From the NCBI GenBank assembly GCA_000431235.1, contig HF988733.1, positions 88,059 to 152,058 of the forward strand: a DNA stretch of 64,000 nt, read 5' to 3'. This document shows, one piece after another, positions 56,597-64,000 of the stretch (its first letter is position 1; the number at the start of each line of letters is the position of its first letter). The DNA is from Coprobacillus sp. CAG:698 (lineage in GTDB: Bacteria > Bacillota_I > Bacilli_A > ML615J-28 > CAG-698). The position numbers and the translations under genes were made by a program. The notes beneath the pieces are model-generated. The model did not search any database and was not told the DNA's origin. It saw nothing but the letters and a program-made list of their open reading frames with translations.

Positions 56597-57943
56597 ATGT
56601 ACAAAAATTCAATATATAATTATTCAATAATATTTAACGATGGTTCATTACGAATGTATAATTCTATGATAGGAAATAGAAGTCTTATATGTGTAATGGA
56701 TCCAAAAAAAAGCAAAATGATAAAAAATGTTTTGGATGGAAAAGATTCTTATGAAATTTTACCCGAAAATATTATTAAAGTTTTAGTTAAATATGGATAC
56801 TTAGTCTTAAAAGAAAAAGATGAGGATAAGGAGCTAGAAATTAAAATTGCTGAAACAATATGTGGAGAAAAATTTTTAAGTTTAATAATATTGCCAACCG
56901 AACAATGTAATTTTAGGTGTAAATACTGTTATGAAAAATTGAAAAAAGGCAAAATGAGTGAAGAAACTCAAAATTCATTAATAGATTTTGTAAGAAAAAA
57001 TATATCTAAATATATAGGGTTGTCCGTATCATGGTTTGGTGGAGAACCATTAGAAGCACTAGATGTCGTTGAAAATTTATCAAAAAAATTTATTGAGATT
57101 TGTAAAATAGCAAAGAAAACATATGTTGCAGGAATAACAACAAATGGATATAATCTTGATTCAGAAACTTTTGATAAATTGTACAAATTAAAAGTTTTAA
57201 GCTATCAAATTACACTTGATGGATATAAAACAGAACATGATAGGCAAAGAATTTTAGAAAATGGAAAAGGAAGTTTTGAAAAAATTATCGCTAATTTGAA
57301 AATTATTAAAAGTAAAAATACAAAAGGGACAACAATTATAATTAGAACTAATTTTACAAAATCTATTATAGATAATATTGATAAATATTTAATATTTTAT
57401 AAAGAAAATTTTGGCAATGATATGCGATTTAGTTTTTATATTCAAAAAGCTAGTGATTGGGGAGGAAAACAAGTTGCTAACTTTTCAAATGAATTGATTA
57501 GAACAAAAAATTCAGGTGATGTTCATAAGTATGTTTTAAAAAAATTAAAAGAACATGATATATATTTAAGCAATTCGAGTCATTATAGTGAATTACAATG
57601 TGAGTTAAATACATGTTATGCAGCAAAATTGGGACATCTTGTAATAGGGTCAGATGGTATAATTTATAAATGCACAAGAAATTTTGAATTACCAGAAAAT
57701 AATGTAGGACAATTAGATAAAAATGGTCATATAATTTTTAATAATAATTATAGTAAATGGATTAACCCTTTAAAAACTAAGAGTAAAAAATGTGAAAAAT
57801 GTTTTAATAGAGCAAGTTGTTTGCCTATGAAATGTCCATATCAAAATTTGATTTCTGAAGAAAACCAATGTCCTCCAATGGGAGGTTACAATTTATATGC
57901 GTTTTTAGAAAGATTTCATATAAGTTTATTTACAAAAATTTAA
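56597..57943 (+). CDS. Radical SAM/SPASM peptide maturase (CcpM-like)
   Basis: 448 aa. The N-terminal 95 residues form a peptide-binding-like region (short beta/HTH segment, ILPENIIKVLVKYGYLVL). The radical SAM cluster is C104-x3-C108-x2-C111 in TEQCNFRCKYCYE, followed by SWFGGEPLEALD and TTNGYNLDSETF. The C-terminal SPASM domain has CYAAKLGHLVIGSDGIIYKC and CEKCFNRASCLPMKCPY. These features, the size and the neighbours fit the clostridial Cys-rich-peptide maturase type CcpM. By analogy with other SPASM maturases it may form a thioether (sactionine-like) or other cross-link on the Cys-rich cores; the chemistry is not shown by sequence. Confidence 0.88.
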   Translation: MYKNSIYNYSIIFNDGSLRMYNSMIGNRSLICVMDPKKSKMIKNVLDGKDSYEILPENIIKVLVKYGYLVLKEKDEDKELEIKIAETICGEKFLSLIILPTEQCNFRCKYCYEKLKKGKMSEETQNSLIDFVRKNISKYIGLSVSWFGGEPLEALDVVENLSKKFIEICKIAKKTYVAGITTNGYNLDSETFDKLYKLKVLSYQITLDGYKTEHDRQRILENGKGSFEKIIANLKIIKSKNTKGTTIIIRTNFTKSIIDNIDKYLIFYKENFGNDMRFSFYIQKASDWGGKQVANFSNELIRTKNSGDVHKYVLKKLKEHDIYLSNSSHYSELQCELNTCYAAKLGHLVIGSDGIIYKCTRNFELPENNVGQLDKNGHIIFNNNYSKWINPLKTKSKKCEKCFNRASCLPMKCPYQNLISEENQCPPMGGYNLYAFLERFHISLFTKI

Positions 57944-57971
57944 TGTTTGCAGTATAAAATGGAGGATGTAA

Positions 57972-58232
57972 ATGTTTGAAAAAATAAAAAAATATATTTT
58001 TGAATATTTTGATGAAAGTGGAATTTATATTTCTAATGAAGAAAAGGAAAAAGACATTGATTTAAGAGATTATTTAGTTGATTCACTTGAACACGTGACT
58101 TTTATAATTGAATTGGAAAAAAAATTAGGTTATGAATTACCAGACGAAATTTTATTGTATGATAATTTATCTTCAATTTATGGATTTATAAATATGCTGA
58201 TTGAAATAAAAAAAGATGATAAAAATATGTAA
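57972..58232 (+). CDS. Stand-alone acyl-carrier-like protein
   Basis: 86 aa. YLVDSLEHVTFIIELEKKLG is the classic carrier-protein helix II, with S38 in DSL as the phosphopantetheine attachment site. ELPDEILLYDNLSS corresponds to helix III. It resembles the acyl-carrier-related proteins that accompany clostridial peptide maturation systems (TIGR04069-type). GGAGG precedes the ATG. With no ketosynthase or adenylation domain nearby, its cargo is unknown. The BtrH-like protein at the head of the operon is a candidate acyltransferase partner. Confidence 0.8.
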   Translation: MFEKIKKYIFEYFDESGIYISNEEKEKDIDLRDYLVDSLEHVTFIIELEKKLGYELPDEILLYDNLSSIYGFINMLIEIKKDDKNM

Positions 58233-58471
58233 GCTAAAAATTTAGTAGTATATATGTGAAAAAATATTAATGCAATAATAGTGAACTTAATAAGAATTTT
58301 AAAAATGGGCATAGATAAATGAATTTATTAGAAAATTAATATAAAAAACTATAATTTGAAAGAATAATAAAATAAGTTAGTAGTCAATTTTTTATTGTAT
58401 ATAAACTGAATTATTAGAATTGTTAAATCAATATATATGAATGTAATGACAAATAATAGAAAGGTAGAATT
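58233..58471 (+). other. Spacer before precursor genes, possible internal promoter
   Basis: No gene is seen. TTGTTA (58420-58425), 16 bases, TGTAAT (58442-58447) could be a weak promoter giving extra transcripts of the precursor peptides. Confidence 0.3.
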
Positions 58472-58594
58472 ATGAAAAAAAAATTAGTTAAAAAAAATAA
58501 AGTTATAAACTATAATAAATTTATATTATATGGAACAACAAATGAAAACTGTCAGTGTTGTATTGTTAATATGAGTGGTTGTGCTAGCAATTAG
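58472..58594 (+). CDS. Cys-rich RiPP precursor peptide 1
   Basis: 40 aa. The leader MKKKLVKKNKVINYNKFILY is highly basic. The core GTTNENCQCCIVNMSGCASN has four cysteines (27, 29, 30 and 37). GAAAGGTAG is 5-6 bases upstream of the ATG. It is too short for automatic gene calling, but the paralogue 15 bases downstream shares the start (MKKKL.KKNK), the hydrophobic-aromatic [KR]F[IL]LY patch and NENCQCC.VNMS.C. That conservation at the protein level, inside a maturase operon, supports it as the substrate. Maturation sites are not known. Confidence 0.88.
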   Translation: MKKKLVKKNKVINYNKFILYGTTNENCQCCIVNMSGCASN

Positions 58595-58609
58595 TAGAAA
58601 GGTTATAGT

Positions 58610-58720
58610 ATGAAAAAAAAATTAATTAAGAAAAACAAAAAAAATAAAAGTGTAGCCCGATTTTTATTATATTCAAATGAAAATTGTCAATGTTGTACTG
58701 TTAATATGAGTAAATGCTAA
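58610..58720 (+). CDS. Cys-rich RiPP precursor peptide 2
   Basis: 36 aa. The leader MKKKLIKKNKKNKSVARFLL is followed by the core YSNENCQCCTVNMSKC, which ends directly on its last cysteine; cysteines are at 26, 28, 29 and 36. Its upstream AGAAAGGTTATAGT resembles that of peptide 1, suggesting tandem duplication. Compared with peptide 1 the core lacks two residues before NENC and the ASN tail. Both have the C-x-C-C-x6-C spacing. Probable substrate of the neighbouring radical SAM enzymes. Confidence 0.88.
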   Translation: MKKKLIKKNKKNKSVARFLLYSNENCQCCTVNMSKC

Positions 58721-58780
58721 TAAATTTTAACATTTATTCTATGTCCATTTTTAAAACTTTTATTAAGGAGGTGTTGAGAT

Positions 58781-60607
58781 ATGAAAAAGATATTCATTAA
58801 TATAATAAGTAATTTTTCTTATACAGGTAAAATGTTAAAATTAATGTGGAAAAGTGATAAACAATATATTGTTTATTTATTATTAGATATAATTGTATGG
58901 TCAATAATCCCATTCGTTAATGTTTATTTAGTACAAGAGTCAATAAATATGTTAGAAACTGGTGCGGATTTTCAAAATTATGTACCAATTATAGTTGGAT
59001 TAGTTATTGGTAATTTAATATTAAATTATTGTCATAATTATTTAAATTATAAACGTGATTTACATGGTAGCATAATTAGTGTAATTTTATATAAAAATAT
59101 TTTTATTAAAACATTAAATCTTGATTATGAAAAAATAATTGATAAAAACATTCAGGAAATGAGGGAGTTATCATTACGTATAATTGATAATAGTAGGTTT
59201 TCTGTAATGACTGTCGCATTTCATAATCTTGTTTCAAGTATAATTGTAATAACTGGAATTTCATATTTATTAGCACAAATAGATTTATGGATATTATTTA
59301 TTGTATTGACTATAGTAATTGTAAATTCTATTTCAGTTATATATAGAAATAGGTATGAAAGAAAAGTTGAAATAGACATAAATCCTATTATCAGAAAAAT
59401 CCAATATTTTATGGGTATAGGTTCAAATTATTCATATATTAAAGAAATGAAATTATTTTCTATGAACAATAATGTGGTAAATGAATACGTTAATTTACAA
59501 AAGGAAATGTATAAAGGTGTTAATAAAACGCGTAGGTTATCATTATTTGGTTATACAATTTCTCATATTAGTCAAGCTATTTTGAATATAGTAATTTATT
59601 TATACTTAGGTTATAGAGTGCTTGTTAATAAGAATTTAAGTATAGCAGAATTTTCTGTGTTTTTAGCTGCAGTGGTGAATTTTAATGGATCTATTCAAAG
59701 GATTTTCACATCACATTTGCAAATTAATAATAATGGACAATATTTAAAAGATTATTTTGAATTTATGAAAATAAATAATATTGAGGAAGATGAAAGTGTG
59801 AAACAGGATTTGATTGTAAGGAAATATAATATTATAGAATTCAAAAATGTATCATATAGATATCCAAATCAAGAAAACTATGCAATTAAAAATTTATCAT
59901 TAAAATTTAATACAGGTGAAAAATTGTCAATAGTTGGCGAGAATGGATCTGGTAAAACAACTTTAGTTATGTTGCTAATGAGAATGATAGATCCAACTGA
60001 AGGAGAGATATTATTTAATGGCATAAATATCAAAAATTTAAAAATAGATGAATATAGAAAACTGTTTTCAACTGTTTTTCAAGATTTTAAATTATTTGCA
60101 TTCACAATTAAAGAAAATGTGTCTGCTTTATCAAGTGAAAGACGCGAAGACATCGATAAAAAAGTGAATAAGGCGTTATACAGCATAGGTTTAGGTGAAA
60201 AAATAAATTCATTACCCAAAGGGATATATACATATATAGAGCAAATATATGATAAAGATGGTATTTTATTATCTGGCGGTGAATCTCAAAGAATTGCTAT
60301 AGCGAGAGCTTTATATAAAGATTCACCGATATTCATTTTAGATGAGCCTACTGCAGCACTTGATCCAAGAGTTGAATATGAAATATATTCAAAGTTTGAA
60401 GAATTTACACAAAATAAAACTATTTTGTATATAACACATAGGCTGGCTAGTACAAAATTTTGTAATAAAATTGTTGTACTTAAAAAAGGAGAGGTTATTG
60501 AATTAGGTACACATAATGAATTAATGAAAATGAATGGATATTATTCTGAATTATTCAATATGCAAGCACAATACTATATTGAAAAAAGTGGTACTAATAA
60601 TGAATAA
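58781..60607 (+). CDS. ABC exporter of the RiPP locus
   Basis: 608 aa half-transporter with six membrane helices (about residues 1-330) and a nucleotide-binding domain: Walker A GENGSGKTTL, Q-loop VFQDF, signature LLSGGESQR, Walker B PIFILDEPTAALD and switch His in YITHRL. It lacks an N-terminal C39 peptidase domain, so leader removal must come from another protein. As a homodimer it should export the mature peptide or its modified precursor. AAGGAGGTG lies before the ATG, the strongest ribosome binding site of the operon. It overlaps the protease gene by 8 bases. Confidence 0.9.
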   Translation: MKKIFINIISNFSYTGKMLKLMWKSDKQYIVYLLLDIIVWSIIPFVNVYLVQESINMLETGADFQNYVPIIVGLVIGNLILNYCHNYLNYKRDLHGSIISVILYKNIFIKTLNLDYEKIIDKNIQEMRELSLRIIDNSRFSVMTVAFHNLVSSIIVITGISYLLAQIDLWILFIVLTIVIVNSISVIYRNRYERKVEIDINPIIRKIQYFMGIGSNYSYIKEMKLFSMNNNVVNEYVNLQKEMYKGVNKTRRLSLFGYTISHISQAILNIVIYLYLGYRVLVNKNLSIAEFSVFLAAVVNFNGSIQRIFTSHLQINNNGQYLKDYFEFMKINNIEEDESVKQDLIVRKYNIIEFKNVSYRYPNQENYAIKNLSLKFNTGEKLSIVGENGSGKTTLVMLLMRMIDPTEGEILFNGINIKNLKIDEYRKLFSTVFQDFKLFAFTIKENVSALSSERREDIDKKVNKALYSIGLGEKINSLPKGIYTYIEQIYDKDGILLSGGESQRIAIARALYKDSPIFILDEPTAALDPRVEYEIYSKFEEFTQNKTILYITHRLASTKFCNKIVVLKKGEVIELGTHNELMKMNGYYSELFNMQAQYYIEKSGTNNE

Positions 60608-62357
60608 ATTAAACATAGCAATTTTAGATAGCGGTGTTAATGTTAATCATCCATTATTTAAAAATGATAAACTTGATATTATAAATTATAGTAAAAGTAA
60701 TTTAATTCATGGCCATGGAACAGCTATATATAGTATAATTAGAAAAGTAAATGGTTTTTCAAAAATTGTTAATTTTCAAATTACAAATAATGATGGTACA
60801 ATTGATGAAAATATATTGATTGATTGCTTAAACATGATTTATCAAAATTATAATTTTGATTTAATAAATTTAAGCCTTGGTATTAATTTATCTGAAAGAT
60901 TAGATGAATTAGAAGAAATATGTGAAAAACTTTATAAAAAAGGCACGATTATTATAAGTGCATTTGATAATACGGGATCTTTATCTTATCCAGCTTCGTT
61001 TAAAAATGTAATAGGCGTTACCTCATCTGAATTTTGTGAAAAAGTTACTGATTTTGTAGTATTTAAAGACAAAATAGTTAATATAGGTGCAAAGGGTACT
61101 ATTCAAAGAGTTGCTTGGTTAGAGCCTAATTACATTTTTATAGAAGGCAATAGTTTTGCATGTGCTCACGTATCTGTGCAAGTAGCGAATTTTCTATATA
61201 AAAACAAAATCGATTTAAAAGAAATAATTAATAAATTTAAAGAAATTGGCCAAGAAGCAAAATTTAATAATTTGATTAAAAAAAATAAAAAAAATTTATT
61301 TGCAATAAAAAATGCTGTAATATTTCCATTCAATAAAGAAATGCATTCTTTAATTAGATATGAAGATTTGTTAAATTTTAATATAGTTGATGTTTATGAT
61401 TATAAATATTCTGCATATTTAAACTCTACAACGAATCATATAATGAAAGATAATGTGAAATCATTTAAAATCAAAAACGTTGAAAAAATTGATTGGGAAA
61501 CTTTCGATACAATTATTATAGGTCATATACCAATTGGTGCTAATGATTTAAAAAAAATAAGAAATAATGTAATAATTAATGCAATCGAAAAAAATAAAAA
61601 TATTTTTTCGTTTGATGATATTGAAAAGAAATATAAATATAATAATCTATATTGTCCTAAAATATGTAAAGAAAATTTAGAACCAGAAAGATATGGCAAA
61701 TTATATAGGATATTAAAACCTATATTAGGAATATATGGAACAAGTTCAATTCAAGGCAAATTCTCAGTACAATTAGAATTAAGAAAAAGATTTCTAAGTA
61801 ATGGATATAAAATTGGACAAATTGGAACTGAAGCAAGTTCACTATTATTTGGCTTTGATTATGATTACCCGATGGGATTTAATAATTCTGTTTATATACA
61901 TTCTCATGATTGTGTTAGATATCTAAATAATTGTATTAATGAACTAACCAAAAAGAATTGTGATATTATAATTACTGGTTCTCAAGGAAGTATTTTACCA
62001 TTTGATGTTGGTAATATTTCTTATTTTCCGCTTAGGCAACAAGTATTTTTGCAGGCAACGCAACCTGATGCAGTTGTGTTATGTATAAATCCATTTGATG
62101 ATTCTGATTATATAGATAGGAGTATTAAATATATAGAAGCCAGTGTTGATTGTAAAGTTATTGCAATATGTGTTTTTCCATTCGATATAGATAACATTTC
62201 AAGTTTATTAAATAAAAGAAAAACTTTGTCAAATGAAAGATTCCTTGAATTAGAAAATAAGCTAAATAATCATTATAAAATACCTATTTATAAGTTAGGA
62301 GATGAAAAGCATTTAAATAATTTATTTGAATCTATTATAGATTATTTTAGTGAATAG
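60600..62357 (+). CDS. Subtilisin-like (S8) protease fused to a DUF1611/TIGR04066-like domain
   Basis: 585 aa. Residues 1-215 are an S8 protease with D10 in AILDSG, H39 in HGHGTA, an oxyanion Asn in SAFDNTG and S185 in GNSFACAHVS. There is no signal peptide or propeptide, so it acts inside the cell, probably on the precursor leader. Residues about 250-585 resemble DUF1611/TIGR04066 peptide-maturation proteins: LIRYEDLLNFNIVDVYDY, GIYGTSSIQGKFSVQLELR (P-loop-like, no Ser/Thr after Lys), IGTEASSLLFGFDYDYPMGF, TGSQGSILPFD. ATG 60600 overlaps the exporter gene end; an in-frame start further upstream is not needed. Confidence 0.75.
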   Translation: MNKLNIAILDSGVNVNHPLFKNDKLDIINYSKSNLIHGHGTAIYSIIRKVNGFSKIVNFQITNNDGTIDENILIDCLNMIYQNYNFDLINLSLGINLSERLDELEEICEKLYKKGTIIISAFDNTGSLSYPASFKNVIGVTSSEFCEKVTDFVVFKDKIVNIGAKGTIQRVAWLEPNYIFIEGNSFACAHVSVQVANFLYKNKIDLKEIINKFKEIGQEAKFNNLIKKNKKNLFAIKNAVIFPFNKEMHSLIRYEDLLNFNIVDVYDYKYSAYLNSTTNHIMKDNVKSFKIKNVEKIDWETFDTIIIGHIPIGANDLKKIRNNVIINAIEKNKNIFSFDDIEKKYKYNNLYCPKICKENLEPERYGKLYRILKPILGIYGTSSIQGKFSVQLELRKRFLSNGYKIGQIGTEASSLLFGFDYDYPMGFNNSVYIHSHDCVRYLNNCINELTKKNCDIIITGSQGSILPFDVGNISYFPLRQQVFLQATQPDAVVLCINPFDDSDYIDRSIKYIEASVDCKVIAICVFPFDIDNISSLLNKRKTLSNERFLELENKLNNHYKIPIYKLGDEKHLNNLFESIIDYFSE

Positions 62358-62387
62358 TTACAATGTAATAGGAGGTATGGATATATA

Positions 62388-63563
62388 ATGAATAATATTC
62401 CATTACATACAATTCCCAATATTTTAGATTATCAAATAACGGAATATCAAATAAATACTAGTAGTTCCTTTATAAACAATGATATTTCAATATATATTCA
62501 TTTCCCATTTTGTAAAACAAAATGTACTTTTTGTCCTATAAGCACAGTTGTATATGAAGAAAATTTGGTGAATGATTATATAGATGTATTAATAAAAGAA
62601 ATCAATAGTAAAAAAAACATTTTAAATAAATTGAATATAACTTGCGTTCACTTTGGTGGTGGGACACCATCACTAATGAATACTATGCAATTTAATAAAA
62701 TAATAAATACAATTAGTAAATACGCTAATGTTGATGATATTGAAATACTAATAGAAGCACACCCAAAATACACGACTTATAAATTAATAGAATATTTATC
62801 AAATTTCAAAAAGTGTACACTAAATTTTGGAGTGCAAAGTTTTAATGATGATATTCTTTTTAAAACCAATAGAAATTATATAAGTAATGATGCAATAAAA
62901 ATCATAGAATATGCAAAATCAAAACTTAAAGTTATAGGAATAGATTATATTGCTGATTGCGATGAAATGACAAGTGAATTAGTGTTAGAAGATTTAGAAT
63001 ATATTAAAAAAATTGATGTAAATCATATTTCTTGTTATCCATTATTAAAAAAAAATAAAATATATAATTCTGAGAAAAAGATTTTATTAAATGATATATT
63101 TACTAGTGCTTTGTTAAGAATGGGATATACAAGATATTCTATATATCATTTTGAGAAAAAAGAATGTAATTCTCATTTATATGGTAAAAATCAATTGAAT
63201 GGTAAAAATTGGATAGGATTTGGCTCAAACGCATATTCATATTTTAATAACAAACTTAAGATTAATCAAAATATAAATAATTATATGTTAAATTATGAAA
63301 ATGGATTAATATATAATTTTAATGAACAATTAACAGATTTTTGGAACATTTGCTATAAAATTAGAAGAATTCCTATTGATTTTTCAATTAACGGAAATAG
63401 TAAAGATGAATATAAAAATAATATAGAACTTTTAATAAAAATTTTAAAAAATAAGTTTTATATTGAAGATAATGAATATAAATTAAGTAATCTTGGTGTG
63501 ATAAATATATCAAAAGTAGAAGAAATAATAAAAGAAGTTTTTTTGTGCTCTAAACAAATTTAA
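62388..63563 (+). CDS. HemW-like (class C-type) radical SAM protein
   Basis: 391 aa. The cluster motif is C42-x3-C46-x2-C49 in HFPFCKTKCTFCPIS. VHFGGGTPSLM, EAHPKYTTYKLIEYL, FGVQSFNDDILFKTNR and IGFGSNAYSYFNN follow the HemW/coproporphyrinogen-dehydrogenase-like order. The C-terminal HemW winged domain is reduced. In natural-product loci such proteins are often class C radical SAM methyltransferases, so it may methylate an unactivated carbon of the peptide. A haem role is unlikely in this context. GGAGG precedes the ATG. Last gene of the locus in the window. Confidence 0.8.
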   Translation: MNNIPLHTIPNILDYQITEYQINTSSSFINNDISIYIHFPFCKTKCTFCPISTVVYEENLVNDYIDVLIKEINSKKNILNKLNITCVHFGGGTPSLMNTMQFNKIINTISKYANVDDIEILIEAHPKYTTYKLIEYLSNFKKCTLNFGVQSFNDDILFKTNRNYISNDAIKIIEYAKSKLKVIGIDYIADCDEMTSELVLEDLEYIKKIDVNHISCYPLLKKNKIYNSEKKILLNDIFTSALLRMGYTRYSIYHFEKKECNSHLYGKNQLNGKNWIGFGSNAYSYFNNKLKINQNINNYMLNYENGLIYNFNEQLTDFWNICYKIRRIPIDFSINGNSKDEYKNNIELLIKILKNKFYIEDNEYKLSNLGVINISKVEEIIKEVFLCSKQI

Positions 63564-64000
63564 TATAAAAATATTAAAAAAAGATGAGATATATCATTAT
63601 AATTATGGATTTAGTTGTGAATTAAATACATTATTTTTAGAGCTATGTAAAATAGGTAGTTCGAGAGAAACCATTTTGTCACATTACATTATCTCTTTGT
63701 CTTAAAAGTCTCTAGTAAATGTTGAAAAATATAGGGAAGTATTTATTTCGATTTTAAATCTTACTATAATTCAATCAATAGATTTCACCACGCTCTTATT
63801 CATGCGTGCCAAAGTGAGCCTTTTCAATTTAGATGTAAATCTTGTTAGTCTATAAATTTATATTAATACTAAAAGTTGATTTATGAAATGTTGGGTCTGT
63901 AAAAAATTCTTGTGATAATTAAAATTTTTAATTAGGGCGATAAATCGTCCCTGTCAAAATCTCTTGTGAAGATTTCTGTAAAGAATTCTTGTGATTATTT
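63564..64000. other. Non-coding region after the RiPP locus
   Basis: No intact gene is seen. A 40-codon open stretch without a start codon (63587-63706, ...LFLELCKIGSSRETILSHYI) may be a gene remnant. The end of the region holds the direct repeats and hairpin listed separately. The window ends here, so the true border of the locus is not visible. Confidence 0.5.
63896..63999 (+). repeat. Two imperfect 25-base direct repeats around a hairpin
   Basis: TCTGTAAAAAATTCTTGTGA and five further bases at 63896-63920 recur at 63975-63999 with two mismatches (79-base period). The octamer TCTTGTGA occurs a third time at 63961. Between them AGGGCGAT (63934-63941) pairs with ATCG-T-CCCT (63944-63952), one bulged T. 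The array may continue beyond the window. Confidence 0.6.

Noticed and set aside
63626..63650. TTTTAGAGCTATG-like stretch resembling a type II CRISPR repeat
   Set aside because: Only about 13 bases match, there is no second repeat copy, no cas gene and no tracrRNA-like structure.
52372..64000. att-site duplication of tRNA-Leu marking an integrated element
   Set aside because: No second copy of the tRNA 3' end and no integrase, relaxase or transposase gene is visible in the window.

Overview
The window is very AT-rich (by eye roughly 70-75% A+T) and uses the standard bacterial code: TGA closes several genes (alaS, murI, rnj). Shine-Dalgarno sites are strong and most promoters are TTGNNN-N17-TATAAT. 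A complete spoIIAA-spoIIAB-sigF operon, a spoVAC-spoVAD-spoVAE operon and a DUF1540 protein mark an endospore-forming Bacillota. The alaS-ruvX-DUF1292 order, RNase J and the many lipoproteins with InlB/Flg_new repeats fit a low-GC Bacilli lineage, probably of the Erysipelotrichia/RF39-like gut type. That placement is an inference; the sequence shows no species marker.

Layout. 1-1.8 kb: end of one ABC exporter half and a complete partner half. 1.96-4.7 kb: ArsR-type metal sensor plus Zn/Cd/Pb P1B-ATPase. 4.7-10 kb: peptidase T, a small membrane protein, an ECF sigma with a membrane beta-propeller protein, and a HAD phosphatase. 10.2-19.3 kb: aldehyde dehydrogenase, an InlB-repeat/SGNH lipoprotein, a DUF6273-like protein, a MacB-like ABC transporter, an ApbE-like lipoprotein and a NusG-II protein. 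19.4-25.6 kb: sporulation block (spoIIA operon, Ca2+ P-type ATPase, spoVAC-AD-AE, DUF1540). 25.7-32 kb: RNase J-like protein, alaS, ruvX, DUF1292, membrane dipeptidase. 32-42.5 kb: a GDPD lipoprotein, Mrp ATPase and TmcAL on the minus strand, a zinc-ribbon/TIR/DUF6273 gene broken by an early nonsense codon, an endonuclease I lipoprotein and an ArsB/SLC13-type permease. 42.6-52.2 kb: psuG; murI followed by a catalytically dead murI paralogue, a sirtuin and trmL; thyA-folA-plsC; pyrimidine nucleoside phosphorylase, an MBL hydrolase and a frameshifted small gene.

52.3-64 kb is the accessory region and the main discovery. It follows a tRNA-Leu(CAA) gene and a TPR-type regulator. A strong promoter at 53991 then drives a peptide natural-product (RiPP) locus: a C39/BtrH-like protein with a discoidin-like tail, a methyltransferase, a radical SAM/SPASM maturase resembling CcpM, a stand-alone acyl-carrier-like protein, two unannotated Cys-rich precursor peptides of 40 and 36 aa sharing the core NENCQCC.VNMS.C, an ABC exporter, a subtilisin fused to a DUF1611/TIGR04066-like domain, and a HemW-like radical SAM protein. 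The parts suggest modification of a Cys-rich core by one or two radical SAM enzymes and a methyltransferase, leader removal by one of the two proteases, and export. The overall plan resembles clostridial Cys-rich peptide maturation systems (CcpM/Clo7bot type), but the core sequence and some fusions look distinct. Product structure and activity cannot be read from the sequence.
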